From Rhodocyclaceae bacterium (GTDB lineage Bacteria > Pseudomonadota > Gammaproteobacteria > Burkholderiales > Rhodocyclaceae), in contig JAEUNM010000093.1 in the NCBI GenBank assembly GCA_016791105.1, positions 1 through 32,181 of the forward strand: a DNA stretch of 32,181 bases. Reading direction: 5' to 3'. The translations under genes and the position numbers were made by a program. Each line of letters begins with the position of its first letter. Within the stretch, counting starts at the first letter, position 1. Shown in pieces: positions 15,126 through 23,438 of this stretch. The notes beneath the pieces were generated by a model. The model did not search any database and was not told the origin of the DNA. It saw only the letters and a list, made by a program, of their open reading frames with translations.

Positions 15126-18100
15126 ATGCTGGTCCGTCTGATCCAGTTTTCGCTCACCCAGCGCCTGCTGGTGCTGCTGCTGGCCGCCATGCTGGCGGCG
15201 GCCGGCGTGTACGCCTTGCGCGGTCTGCCCATAGACGCCTTTCCCGATGTGTCCACCACCCAGGTGAAGCTCATCGTGAAAGCGCCCGGCATGACGCCGG
15301 AAGAGGTGGAAACGCGCATCGCGGTGCCGCTGGAGCAGGAATTGCTGGGCATTCCGCGCCAGCGCCTGCTGCGCTCCACGTCCAAATACGCGCTGACCGA
15401 CATCACCATCGATTTCGAGGACGGCACCGACATTTACTGGGCGCGCCAGCAGGTCGCCGAGCGCTATGCCGCGGCGGCCGGCAATCTGCCGCCCGGAGCG
15501 GCCGGCGGGCTGGCGCCCATCACCACGCCGCTGGGCGAAATGTTCATGTTCACGCTGGAAGGCGATTTTCCGCTGGCGGAAAAGCGCGCCCTGCTGGATT
15601 GGGTAATCCGCCCGCAATTGCGCACCGTGCCCGGTGTGGCTGACGTGAACAGCCTGGGCGGCGCGGTGGAGGTATTTGAAGTGGTGCCCTCGCCGCAGGC
15701 GCTGGCGGCGCGCGGTTTGCGGCTGGCCGAGTTGCAGACCGTGCTGGAAGCGAATAACCGCAATGACGGTGCCGGGCGCCTGGCCGGCGGCGAAGAAAGT
15801 TTGCTGGTGCGCGCCGAAGGTGCCGTGCGCACGCTGGACGATTTGCGCGCCATCGTCGTGCGCGCCGGCCGCGCCGGCGTGGTGCGCGTGAGTGACGTGG
15901 CCGAAGTTCGCCGCGGCAGTCTTACCCGCTATGGCGCCGTTACCCGCAGCGGGCGCGGCGAAGCGGTGCAGGGCCTGGTGCTGGGGCTGCGCGGCGCCAA
16001 TGCGCAGGAGGTGGTGGCCGGCGTCAAGGTCAAGCTCGCGGAAGTGGCCGCGGCACTGCCCGCCGGCCTGACGGTGGAGCCGTTTTATGACCGCAGTGCG
16101 CTGGTGGAGCGCGCCGTGCAGACGGTGTCCAAGGCGCTGCTGGAGGCGGTGGTGCTGGTGCTGCTGCTGTTGCTGGCCTTTTTGGGCAATTTGCGCGCCG
16201 CGCTGGTGGTGGCGCTGACTTTGCCTTTGTCCGCCCTGGCAACCTTCATCCTGATGCGCCTGTTCGGCCTCAGCGCCAATCTGATGAGTCTGGGTGGACT
16301 GGCCATCGCCATCGGCATGCTGGTGGACGCCGCCGTGGTGGTGGTGGAAAACGTGGAAACCCAGCTCGCCGGCGGTGCGCCGCGCCTGCCCTTGCTGCAC
16401 CTGATTTACCGCGCCGCGGGCGAGGTGGCGGCGCCGGTGGCATCCGGCATTCTGATCATCGTGATCGTATTTCTGCCGCTCGTCACCCTGCAGGGGCTGG
16501 AGGGCAAAATGTTTGCGCCGGTGGCGCTCACCATCGTGTTTGCGCTGTCGGCGTCCTTGTTGCTGTCGCTTACCGTCGTGCCGGTGCTGGCATCCTTTCT
16601 GCTCAAGCGCGGCGGCCATCACACGCCCTGGCTGGTGCGCAAGCTGGATGCCGCCTACGCGCGCGTACTGGCGCCGGCGCTCGCCAGCGGCCGCAAACTG
16701 GCACTGGTGGCGCTGTTGCTGCTGGCCGGCGCGGCGGCCGCCTATGCGCTGCTGGGCAAAACCTTCATGCCGGCCATGGATGAGGGCGATCTCATCATGC
16801 AGCTCGAAAAGCTGCCGTCCATAGGGCTGGAGGACAGCATAGACATGGATGGCCGCGTACAGCGCGCGGTGCTCGAAAAGGTGCCCGAAATTCGCGCCAT
16901 CGTGGCGCGTACCGGCTCGGACGAGCTGGGCCTCGATCCCATGGGCCTGAACCAGACCGATACCTTCCTGGTGCTCAAACCACGCGCCGAGTGGCGCAAG
17001 CCCGACCCGGACTGGCTGAGCGACCAGTTGCGCGCGGTGATGGTGGATTTTCCGGGCATGGGCGTGTCCTTCACCCAGCCCATAGACATGCGCGTATCGG
17101 AAATGCTGACCGGCGTGCGCGGCGATCTGGCGATCAAAATTTACGGGCCCGATCTGGCGACGCTGAATCGCCTTGCGGGCGAAATCGAAACGGCCGTGAA
17201 GGCGGTGGCGGGCGCGGAAGACAGTTTTACCGTGCGCAACGAAGGCGTGCAGTACCTGCGCGTAGTCATAGACCGGCTCGCCGCGGGGCGCTACGGCCTC
17301 AATGTCGACGATATCGAGCGCGAGCTGAAAACCCTCATCGAGGGCCAGACCGCGGGCGTGGTGGTGCGCGGCACGCGGCGCATACCGGTGCTGCTGCGCG
17401 GCGCCGACGCCCTGCGCAAATCGCCGGCAGATTTTGAACAACTGCGCATAGGCACGCCGGACGGCGGCAGCATCGCGCTCACCCTGGTGGCGCGCCTGTT
17501 GCACGAGGACGGCCCGATCAAGGTGGAGCGCGAAAACGCCGAGCGCTACGCGGTGGTGCAATCGAACGTGCGCGGGCGCGATCTGGTGGGTTTCGTCAAT
17601 GACGCGAAAGCCGCCGTGGCGCGCGCGGTGCAACTGCCGCCGGGCTACCGCCTGGTATGGAGCGGGCAGTTCGAAAACCAGCAGCGCGCGGCGGCACGCC
17701 TGGCAGTGGTGGTGCCGGTGGCACTGCTGCTGATTTTTTTCCTGCTGTTTTCCACTTTCCGTTCCGTGCGCCAGGCCTTGCTCATTTTGTCCAACGTGCC
17801 CTTCGCGATGGTGGGCGGGGTGTTCGGGCTGTTGCTGGCGCGGGAATACATGTCCGTGCCGGCTTCGGTCGGCTTCATCGCGCTGCTGGGCATCGCGGTG
17901 CTGAACGGGGTGGTCATGGTGAGCCATTTCAATCAGTTGCTGGCCGAGGGCCGCAGCATTGGCGAGGCGGTGGTGGAAGGCGCAAGGCGGCGCCTGCGGC
18001 CGGTGCTCATGACTGCCAGCATCGCCGCTTTCGGCCTGGTGCCCATGCTGTTTGCGAGCGGCCCCGGCTCCGAGGTGCAAAGGCCGCTGGCCATCGTGGT

Positions 18101-18215
18101 GGTGGGCGGGCTGCTCACGTCCACTGCACTCACACTGGTGCTGCTGCCGGCCTTGTTCCAGCGCTTCGGCGTGGCGCCGGCACGGCCGTTTTCGGAGGAC
18201 TTAGGGCATGGATGA
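15126..18215 (+). CDS. Heavy-metal efflux RND transporter (CzcA/CusA family)
   Basis: A 1029-residue proton-driven inner-membrane pump. The N-terminus LVRLIQFSLTQRLLVL, FPDVSTTQVKLIVKAPGMTPEEVE, TQPIDMRVSEMLTGVRGDLAIKIYG and the two sets of membrane segments are those of the HME-RND family. In TM4 the proton-relay stretch reads AIGMLVDAAVVVVEN (Asp401, Glu408), with Ala395 where CzcA has an Asp. The same Ala occurs in CusA, so monovalent copper/silver or a broad range is as likely as zinc/cobalt. The start directly follows an in-frame TAA and has no ribosome site, suggesting coupling to upstream translation. It overlaps the DUF3240 gene by 8 nt. Confidence 0.94.
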   Translation: MLVRLIQFSLTQRLLVLLLAAMLAAAGVYALRGLPIDAFPDVSTTQVKLIVKAPGMTPEEVETRIAVPLEQELLGIPRQRLLRSTSKYALTDITIDFEDGTDIYWARQQVAERYAAAAGNLPPGAAGGLAPITTPLGEMFMFTLEGDFPLAEKRALLDWVIRPQLRTVPGVADVNSLGGAVEVFEVVPSPQALAARGLRLAELQTVLEANNRNDGAGRLAGGEESLLVRAEGAVRTLDDLRAIVVRAGRAGVVRVSDVAEVRRGSLTRYGAVTRSGRGEAVQGLVLGLRGANAQEVVAGVKVKLAEVAAALPAGLTVEPFYDRSALVERAVQTVSKALLEAVVLVLLLLLAFLGNLRAALVVALTLPLSALATFILMRLFGLSANLMSLGGLAIAIGMLVDAAVVVVENVETQLAGGAPRLPLLHLIYRAAGEVAAPVASGILIIVIVFLPLVTLQGLEGKMFAPVALTIVFALSASLLLSLTVVPVLASFLLKRGGHHTPWLVRKLDAAYARVLAPALASGRKLALVALLLLAGAAAAYALLGKTFMPAMDEGDLIMQLEKLPSIGLEDSIDMDGRVQRAVLEKVPEIRAIVARTGSDELGLDPMGLNQTDTFLVLKPRAEWRKPDPDWLSDQLRAVMVDFPGMGVSFTQPIDMRVSEMLTGVRGDLAIKIYGPDLATLNRLAGEIETAVKAVAGAEDSFTVRNEGVQYLRVVIDRLAAGRYGLNVDDIERELKTLIEGQTAGVVVRGTRRIPVLLRGADALRKSPADFEQLRIGTPDGGSIALTLVARLLHEDGPIKVERENAERYAVVQSNVRGRDLVGFVNDAKAAVARAVQLPPGYRLVWSGQFENQQRAAARLAVVVPVALLLIFFLLFSTFRSVRQALLILSNVPFAMVGGVFGLLLAREYMSVPASVGFIALLGIAVLNGVVMVSHFNQLLAEGRSIGEAVVEGARRRLRPVLMTASIAAFGLVPMLFASGPGSEVQRPLAIVVVGGLLTSTALTLVLLPALFQRFGVAPARPFSEDLGHG

Positions 18216-18513
18216 TGTGCTGCTCACCCTCGTGATGCCGCCCGACGTGGCGCGCCGCATCGAGGATTTGCTGCTGGAGCATGCGGAGCTGGTGCCGGGG
18301 TTTGGCAGCACGCAGATCGCCGGTCACGGTTCCGCGGTGCATCTGGCCGAGCCGGCCGAACTGGTGAGCGGGCACGCGCCGCGCGTGCAGATTCAGATCG
18401 TGGGCAAACTGCCGGCCATGCACGCCGTGCTGGACATCCTGCGGCAGCAGTTCCCGCACGCGAACGTGTTTTACTGGATCGCGCCGGCCCTGGAAGTGGG
18501 GCGCATCGCATGA
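18208..18513 (+). CDS. DUF3240 family protein
   Basis: A 101-residue soluble protein (MDDVLLTLVMPPDVARRIED, then ELVPGFGSTQIAGHG and VQIQIVGKLPAMHAVLDIL) of the DUF3240 family. The family occurs in betaproteobacterial metal RND operons and is thought to have a PII/CutA-like ferredoxin fold; no function is established. It overlaps the pump gene by 8 nt and the outer-membrane factor gene by 4 nt (ATGA), so stoichiometric co-expression with the pump is likely. A regulatory or metal-sensing role on the cytoplasmic face is inference only. Confidence 0.85.
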   Translation: MDDVLLTLVMPPDVARRIEDLLLEHAELVPGFGSTQIAGHGSAVHLAEPAELVSGHAPRVQIQIVGKLPAMHAVLDILRQQFPHANVFYWIAPALEVGRIA

Positions 18514-19763
18514 AACGGGCGCTTTTTAGCCTGGCCTTTAGCGCCCTGGCTGGGGCTGCAATGGCGGCCGGCGTGGACACCGATTTGCCGCCGGATGGGG
18601 AGGTCGCGCGCATTTTGCGCGCCGCGCCAGACGTGCTTGCGGCGGGCAACGTGCTGCGCGCCGAACAAGCCAGGCGGCAAGGTCTGGAGGCCGGCACGCA
18701 GGAATGGACGCTGCGCCTGACCGCCCAGCAGCGCCGTGCCTACCCGCCGGCCGGCGTGGACGAGCGCTTTGCCGAACAAGGTCTGGCGCTGGAGCGCCCC
18801 ATACGCCTGCCTGGCAAGGCGGCGCTGGATGCAGAAATCGGTGCGCTGGGCGTGGCCGGCGCCGAGTGGGCCGAGGGCGATGCCATGCACGAACGCGCGC
18901 GCGCCCTGATGCGCGAGTGGTTCGACTGGCTGCGCGAACAGGCGGGCGCCGGACAATGGGCGGAGCAGGTGCAGTTATTGGCCCGCCACGCCGCCCAGGT
19001 GGAGCGGCGCAAACAATTGGGCGATGCTTCGCGGCTGGATGCGGTGACGGCCGCGGCGGCTTTGGCGCAGGCTGAAGCGCAGTTCGAACTGCGCCGCGGG
19101 CGTGAGCGCAATGCCGCGGAGCGCTTGCGGCGCCGCTACGCCGGCCTCAAGCTGCCGGACAAACCGCAGCTCTCCGAGCCGCAGCCGGTGCCCGGCAGCG
19201 AGGCGGAATGGACCGCCGCCATCGTCGAAAACAGTCACGAACTAGGCGTTGCGCGCAGCCAGGCCGCGCGTGCGCGCGCCGTCGCCAGCCGCGCCGGGCG
19301 CGACCGCACGCCCGACCCCAGCCTGGGCCTGCACCTGATGCGCGAGCGCGGCGGGGAAGACCGCATCATCGGACTTAGTCTGTCGATTCCCTTGCCGGGC
19401 CAGGCGCGCCGCGCCGGGGCCGACGCCGAACGGGCGCTGGCCGAGGCCGAAGCGAACCGCGAAGCGGCGGCCCTGCAGAAGGTGACGACGGAAGCGGCGA
19501 GCTTGTTTCATGAGGCCGAGGCCGCCCGCCTGGGCTGGAGCAAAAGCCGCCAGGCGGCGCAAAGCCTCGTCCAGGCGGCGGCCATGAATGCGCGTGCTTA
19601 CGAATTGGGCGAGGGCAGCCTGAGCGACGTGCTGGCGGCGCGCCGCCTCGCGCACGAGGCCCAGCTTGCCGCACGCAATGCGCAAATCGACGCGCTGGAA
19701 TTGCACTACCGCCTGTTGCTCGACGCGCACCGGCTGTGGGATTTCGACCGCCAGGAAGACTAA
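18510..19763 (+). CDS. TolC-family outer membrane factor
   Basis: A 417-residue outer-membrane channel of the efflux system. A signal peptide (MKRALFSLAFSALAGAAMAAG) is followed by two related halves of long Ala/Arg/Glu-rich helices. Visible TolC-family features are GLALERPIRLPGKAALDAE, LSLSIPLPGQARRAGAD with AERALAEAEANREAAALQK, and AYELGEGSLSDVLAARR near the end. It is a CzcC-type protein by position. It overlaps DUF3240 by 4 nt and is the last gene of the adaptor-pump-DUF3240-channel set; only 27 nt separate it from the convergent queG. No terminator is obvious in that gap. Confidence 0.9.
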   Translation: MKRALFSLAFSALAGAAMAAGVDTDLPPDGEVARILRAAPDVLAAGNVLRAEQARRQGLEAGTQEWTLRLTAQQRRAYPPAGVDERFAEQGLALERPIRLPGKAALDAEIGALGVAGAEWAEGDAMHERARALMREWFDWLREQAGAGQWAEQVQLLARHAAQVERRKQLGDASRLDAVTAAAALAQAEAQFELRRGRERNAAERLRRRYAGLKLPDKPQLSEPQPVPGSEAEWTAAIVENSHELGVARSQAARARAVASRAGRDRTPDPSLGLHLMRERGGEDRIIGLSLSIPLPGQARRAGADAERALAEAEANREAAALQKVTTEAASLFHEAEAARLGWSKSRQAAQSLVQAAAMNARAYELGEGSLSDVLAARRLAHEAQLAARNAQIDALELHYRLLLDAHRLWDFDRQED

Positions 19764-19790
19764 TGACTTAGACCCGGCCGCGTGGCTGCG

Positions 19791-20840
19791 TCAGGCGCCC
19801 TGCTGGCGCGCCAGCGCCCAGGCCACGTGTTCGCGCACCAGTGGCGACGGGTGATCGGCGCGGGCGGTCAGTGCCGCGCCTATTTCTGCTGCCGGCGGCG
19901 CATTGCCCAGCGCCACCGCAATATTGCGCAGCCAGCGTTCGTGGCCGATGCGGCGTATCGCGCTGCCGGCCGTGCGTTGTTCGAATTCCTGCTCGTTCCA
20001 GGCAAACAGTTCGATCAGGCTGGATGCCGCCAGGCCAGCGCGCGGCGCGAAATCCGGCGCGGGCGGCAGGTCGGCGTGACGGTTCCAGGGGCATACCAAC
20101 TGGCAATCGTCGCAGCCGTAGATGCGATTGCCGATCAGCGGGCGTAAGGGTAGCGGAATGCTGCCGGCCAGTTCTATGGTGAGGTAGGAAATGCATAGCC
20201 GCGCATCGACCTGGTAGGGTGCCACGATGGCGCCGGTGGGGCAGGCGGCCATGCAGCGCGTGCAGTCGCCGCAATGTTCGGTCGTGGGCTCGTCCGGCGG
20301 CAAATCCAGATCGGTATATAGCTCGCCCAGAAAAAACCACGAGCCGCGCCGCGACAGCAACAGCGTATGTTTGCCGCGCCAGCCCAGCCCGGCCAGCCGC
20401 GCCAGTTCCACTTCCATGACCGGTGCGGAATCGGTAAATGCGCGATAGCGGAAGGGGCCGACCGCCGCTTCGATGCGCGTGGCGAGCGCCTGCAATTTCT
20501 TGCGCAGCACCTTGTGATAATCGCGCCCCAGGGCATAGCGCGACACATAGCCCAGGGCTGCATCGGCGAGTACCCGGTTGGCATCGTGGCTGGCGTCCAC
20601 ATAAGGCAGGCGCACGGCTATCACGCTGGCGGTGCCGGGCAATAACTCGGCCGGGCGCGCGCGGGCCGTGCCGTGGCGGGCCATATAATCCATTTCGCCG
20701 TGGCGGCCCAAAGCCAGCCAGTCGGCCAGACGCTGTTCCGCGGCGCCCAGATTGACGCCCGCGTAGCCCACCGCCGAAAAGCCCAGTTCCAGACCCCAGC
20801 GGCGGATGGCTGCCGCCAGTTCCATGCTGTCCATAGTCAC
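19791..20840 (-). CDS. queG: Epoxyqueuosine reductase
   Basis: A 349-residue cobalamin and iron-sulfur enzyme that reduces epoxyqueuosine to queuosine in tRNA, the last step of the pathway. The two [4Fe-4S] motifs are complete: Cys190, 193, 196 and 200 in HCGDCTRCMAACPTGAI, and Cys243, 246 and 250 in GCDDCQLVCPWN, with a further Cys216. The cobalamin-binding half carries RYALGRDYHKVLRKKL and FTDSAPVMEVELA, and HEAT-like repeats close the C-terminus. The start is open: GTG at 20840 or ATG at 20834 or 20825, none with a clear ribosome site. It is divergent from tsaE. Confidence 0.95.
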   Translation of the reverse strand: MTMDSMELAAAIRRWGLELGFSAVGYAGVNLGAAEQRLADWLALGRHGEMDYMARHGTARARPAELLPGTASVIAVRLPYVDASHDANRVLADAALGYVSRYALGRDYHKVLRKKLQALATRIEAAVGPFRYRAFTDSAPVMEVELARLAGLGWRGKHTLLLSRRGSWFFLGELYTDLDLPPDEPTTEHCGDCTRCMAACPTGAIVAPYQVDARLCISYLTIELAGSIPLPLRPLIGNRIYGCDDCQLVCPWNRHADLPPAPDFAPRAGLAASSLIELFAWNEQEFEQRTAGSAIRRIGHERWLRNIAVALGNAPPAAEIGAALTARADHPSPLVREHVAWALARQQGA

Positions 20841-20857
20841 GAAAAATGAAGGCCTGA

Positions 20858-21346
20858 ATGAACGACTTCGAGTATCTTGATCCCGCCCCCATGATACTGG
20901 ACGGCGAAGCCGCCACCCTGGCGCTGGGCGCGCGTCTGGCCGCTGTTCTGGAAGCGCCGCTGGTGGTTTGGCTGTGCGGCGACCTGGGCGCCGGCAAGAC
21001 GACTTTCGTGCGCGGAGTGTTGCGCGGACTCGGTTTTGCGGAAAAAGTCAAAAGTCCGACCTACACACTGGTTGAACTTTATGCTATTTCTAGGTTAACC
21101 TTCCATCACTTTGATTTTTATCGTTTCTCATACCCGGAAGAGTTTACCGAAGCAGGTCTGGACGAATATTTCGCGGCAAATGCGGTGTGCTTTGTGGAAT
21201 GGCCCGATAAAGCCCTTCCTTTCGTACCCGCGCCGGACCTGCGTATCGACCTGGAAATCGCGGGCGCAGCGCGTGTGGCGCGCCTTTCCGCGGGGAGCGA
21301 GCGAGGTGCGCAATGTCTGACGAAAATGTTTCTGCCAGCGGGTTGA
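20858..21346 (+). CDS. tsaE: tRNA threonylcarbamoyladenosine biosynthesis ATPase TsaE
   Basis: A 162-residue ATPase needed with TsaB, TsaC/C2 and TsaD to make t6A37 in tRNAs decoding ANN codons. Walker A is GDLGAGKT (41-48), followed by the family stretches KSPTYTLVE, FHHFDFYRF and VEWPDKA. GAAGG 5 nt before the ATG supports the start, although an ATG at 20891 (MILDGEAAT) is an alternative nearer the usual length. It overlaps amiC by 34 nt in another frame, the common betaproteobacterial order. Only 17 nt separate it from the queG start, so promoters must overlap coding sequence or one of the starts is further in. Confidence 0.95.
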   Translation: MNDFEYLDPAPMILDGEAATLALGARLAAVLEAPLVVWLCGDLGAGKTTFVRGVLRGLGFAEKVKSPTYTLVELYAISRLTFHHFDFYRFSYPEEFTEAGLDEYFAANAVCFVEWPDKALPFVPAPDLRIDLEIAGAARVARLSAGSERGAQCLTKMFLPAG

Positions 21347-22689
21347 GCCAACCTTCCCGCCGCCGCCTGCTGCAGTACGCCGGCGCTGCGCTACTGCTTT
21401 CCGTGCGGCCCGTCGCCGCGCTGGCGGCCGGCGTGCGCGTGCTGGCGGTGCGCGTGTGGCCGGCCAGCGATTACACCCGCGTCACGCTGGAGTGCGCGCG
21501 CACCCTGGTCGCCACGCACTTCGCCGTGAAAGATCCGGACCGCCTGGTGGTCGATCTGGAAGGCGTGGAATTCGACAGCGTGCTGGCCTCATTGCCCGGC
21601 AAAATTCTCGAATCCGATCCCTATATCAAACTTATACGCGCCGGCCGCAACCGGCCCGGCGTGGTGCGCCTGGTCATAGAACTGAAGCAGGAAGTGGCGC
21701 CGCAGGTATTTACGCTGCAACCGGTGGGCGAATATGGCCATCGCCTGGTGCTCGATCTGTACCCGACCGAACCGGTCGATCCGCTGCTGGCGCTGATGGA
21801 ACAGCGCGAAAAAGCCGCCGAAGCGGCAATCGCGACCGACGCGCCGGTGCAGGAAGCGCGCGCCGATACGCCGCCTGAAGTGGCACAGGATGCGCCTGCC
21901 GAGGCGCGGACCGAGCGCCGTGCCGATACGCGCGCAGTGCGCGGCCGTTCGCGCGGTAGCCAGGCCGACGTGGCGCGGCTTGCCACCATCGTGCTCGACC
22001 CCGGCCACGGCGGCGAAGACCCGGGTGCGCTCGGCAAGGGCGGCAGCCAGGAAAAGGACGTCACACTGGCGGTGGCCAAGCGCCTCAAAACGCGCATCGA
22101 GGCGGACCCCAACATGCGCGTGCTGCTCACGCGCGATTCCGATTTTTTCGTGCCGCTGCAGCACCGGGTTGCCAAGGCGCGGCGCGTGCAGGCCGATCTG
22201 TTCGTATCCATACACGCCGACGCTTTCGTGAAGCCGCATGCGCGCGGCAGTTCGGTATTCGTGCTGTCCGAGCGCGGTGCCAGTTCGGCCGCCGCGCGCT
22301 GGCTGGCGGCGCGCGAAAATTCGGCCGACGTGATAGGCGGCATCAATGTCGATACGCGCGATCCGTATCTCGCGCGCACCTTGCTCGACCTTTCGCAAAC
22401 CGCCACCAGCACCGATAGCCTCAAGCTCGCCAAAGCCGTGCTGGGCGAAATTGGCACCATCAATACGCTGCACCGCGGGCAGGTGGAAGAAGCCGGCTTC
22501 GCCGTACTGAAAGCGCCGGACATTCCGTCCATTCTGGTCGAAACGGCATTCATATCGAATCCGGAAGAAGAACGCCGCTTGAATGACGAGGCCTACCAGG
22601 GCAAGCTGGCCGACGCCATCCTGCGCGGCATCCGGCGCTATCTGGCGAAAGTTCCGCCCTCGCCGAAATCGCGCATCGCCTTGCTGTGA
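21313..22689 (+). CDS. amiC: N-acetylmuramoyl-L-alanine amidase with AMIN domain
   Basis: A 458-residue periplasmic zinc amidase that splits septal peptidoglycan during daughter-cell separation. The N-terminus has a twin-arginine signal (PSRRRLLQYAGAALLLS), as known for AmiC. An AMIN domain (about 40-160) localises it to the septum, then comes an Ala/Glu/Arg-rich linker (about 165-220) and the Amidase_3 domain (about 225-445). Likely zinc and catalytic residues are His232 (DPGHGG), Glu247 (QEKD), His301 (SIHAD) and Glu410 (VETAF). It overlaps tsaE by 34 nt and is probably co-transcribed with it. The usual downstream mutL is not here; a tRNA gene follows instead. Confidence 0.95.
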   Translation: MSDENVSASGLSQPSRRRLLQYAGAALLLSVRPVAALAAGVRVLAVRVWPASDYTRVTLECARTLVATHFAVKDPDRLVVDLEGVEFDSVLASLPGKILESDPYIKLIRAGRNRPGVVRLVIELKQEVAPQVFTLQPVGEYGHRLVLDLYPTEPVDPLLALMEQREKAAEAAIATDAPVQEARADTPPEVAQDAPAEARTERRADTRAVRGRSRGSQADVARLATIVLDPGHGGEDPGALGKGGSQEKDVTLAVAKRLKTRIEADPNMRVLLTRDSDFFVPLQHRVAKARRVQADLFVSIHADAFVKPHARGSSVFVLSERGASSAAARWLAARENSADVIGGINVDTRDPYLARTLLDLSQTATSTDSLKLAKAVLGEIGTINTLHRGQVEEAGFAVLKAPDIPSILVETAFISNPEEERRLNDEAYQGKLADAILRGIRRYLAKVPPSPKSRIALL

Positions 22690-22701
22690 GCGCCACGCCC
22701 C

Positions 22702-22730
22702 TTCCCACGCGGGCGCAAACCCGCTAGAAT
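22702..22730 (+). promoter_or_regulatory. Sigma70-type promoter of the tRNA-Thr gene
   Basis: TTCCCA at 22702-22707 (four of six -35 bases) and TAGAAT at 22725-22730 (five of six -10 bases) are 17 bp apart, 24 bp before the tRNA. The following CGCGGG is a GC-rich discriminator as in stringently controlled stable-RNA promoters. Confidence 0.65.
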
Positions 22731-22754
22731 CGCGGGCTCGATTCGACACGGAAA

Positions 22755-22830
22755 GCCGGCATAGCTCAGTCGGTAGAGCAGCGCATTCGTAATGCGAAGG
22801 TCGGGGGTTCGACTCCTCTTGCCGGCACCA
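22755..22830 (+). tRNA. tRNA-Thr (anticodon CGU)
   Basis: A full 76-nt cloverleaf: acceptor GCCGGCA paired perfectly with TGCCGGC, D-arm GCTC/GAGC, anticodon loop TTCGTAA with CGT at positions 34-36, variable loop AGGTC, T-arm with TTCGACT loop, discriminator A and an encoded CCA. The anticodon arm is the same as in Escherichia coli tRNA-Thr(CGU). The first anticodon-stem pair is G-A, as in that tRNA. It reads ACG codons. Confidence 0.97.
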
Positions 22831-22835
22831 AAACC

Positions 22836-22864
22836 AAAAGGCCTGATAGATTCAGGCCTTTTTG
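22836..22864 (+). terminator. Intrinsic terminator after tRNA-Thr
   Basis: An 11-bp stem, AAAAGGCCTGA (22836-22846) with TCAGGCCTTTT (22852-22862), has a 5-nt loop and a TTTTTGTTT tail. It starts 6 nt after the tRNA CCA end. Confidence 0.92.
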
Positions 22865-22960
22865 TTTGCTCGTTCGCACCTGCCCGCAACCGGTCGGCGC
22901 AGATCGACTTTTGCCCCGGGCCTGCCCGGATTGCCTGGACGCAAATTGCGGAGCCCGCCC

Positions 22961-23404
22961 GTGAGCCGTAACCCCGATCCCGATTTCGCCGCCCGCGTGC
23001 ATGCCAGCTTTGACCGGCAGAACGCCATGCATCTGATACGCGCGACCATGCCGGTGATCGCCGCCGGGCGTACCGAAATCCACGTGCCGCACTGGGACGG
23101 GGTGGAGCAGCAGCACGGCTTCGTACATGGCGGCGTGGTCGGCATGATTGCCGATTCGGCCGCCGGCTATGCGGCAATGACTCTGGTCGGCGCGACCGAT
23201 TCGGTGTTAACCGTCGAATACAAAATGAATCTGGTCGCCCCCGCCGACGGCGACAAACTGATCGCGCGCGGCGAAGTGGTGCGTCCCGGCCGCACCCTAA
23301 TCGTGACCAAAGCCGAAGTATTCGCCGTAAAAGGCGATCGCGAAAGCCTGTGCGCGCTGATGCAACAAACCATCATGGTAATGCGCGGCAAAGCCGAAAA
23401 ATGA
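22961..23404 (+). CDS. PaaI-family hot-dog thioesterase
   Basis: A 147-residue acyl-CoA thioesterase-like protein. The family motif HGFVHGGVVGMIADSAAGYAA, preceded by LIRATMPVIAAGRTEIHVP and followed by VLTVEYKMNLVAPADGDKL, fits the PaaI/YbdB group that hydrolyses aryl or fatty acyl-CoA thioesters as tetramers. I use the GTG at 22961, with CGGAG 7 nt upstream; the open frame from 22862 adds residues overlapping the terminator. It is a lone gene between the tRNA terminator and a palindromic repeat. The substrate cannot be told from sequence. Confidence 0.85.
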   Translation: MSRNPDPDFAARVHASFDRQNAMHLIRATMPVIAAGRTEIHVPHWDGVEQQHGFVHGGVVGMIADSAAGYAAMTLVGATDSVLTVEYKMNLVAPADGDKLIARGEVVRPGRTLIVTKAEVFAVKGDRESLCALMQQTIMVMRGKAEK

Positions 23405-23438
23405 CCCTGCTGCCGCGCACCTTCGGATCGACCCCATT

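Noticed and set aside
14424..18080. 1218-codon open frame on the minus strand opposite the RND pump
   Set aside because: It is the antisense shadow of the high-GC pump and adaptor genes: low-complexity His/Arg/Gln-rich translation, no ribosome site, and the plus strand shows clear family motifs throughout.
22808..22830. Second attachment site matching the tRNA 3' end within the window
   Set aside because: No other copy of the T-arm to CCA sequence was found here; any island boundary would lie outside.
22862..22960. Upstream start for the PaaI-type thioesterase
   Set aside because: It would begin in the tRNA terminator tail; the GTG at 22961 has a ribosome site and starts where the family does.
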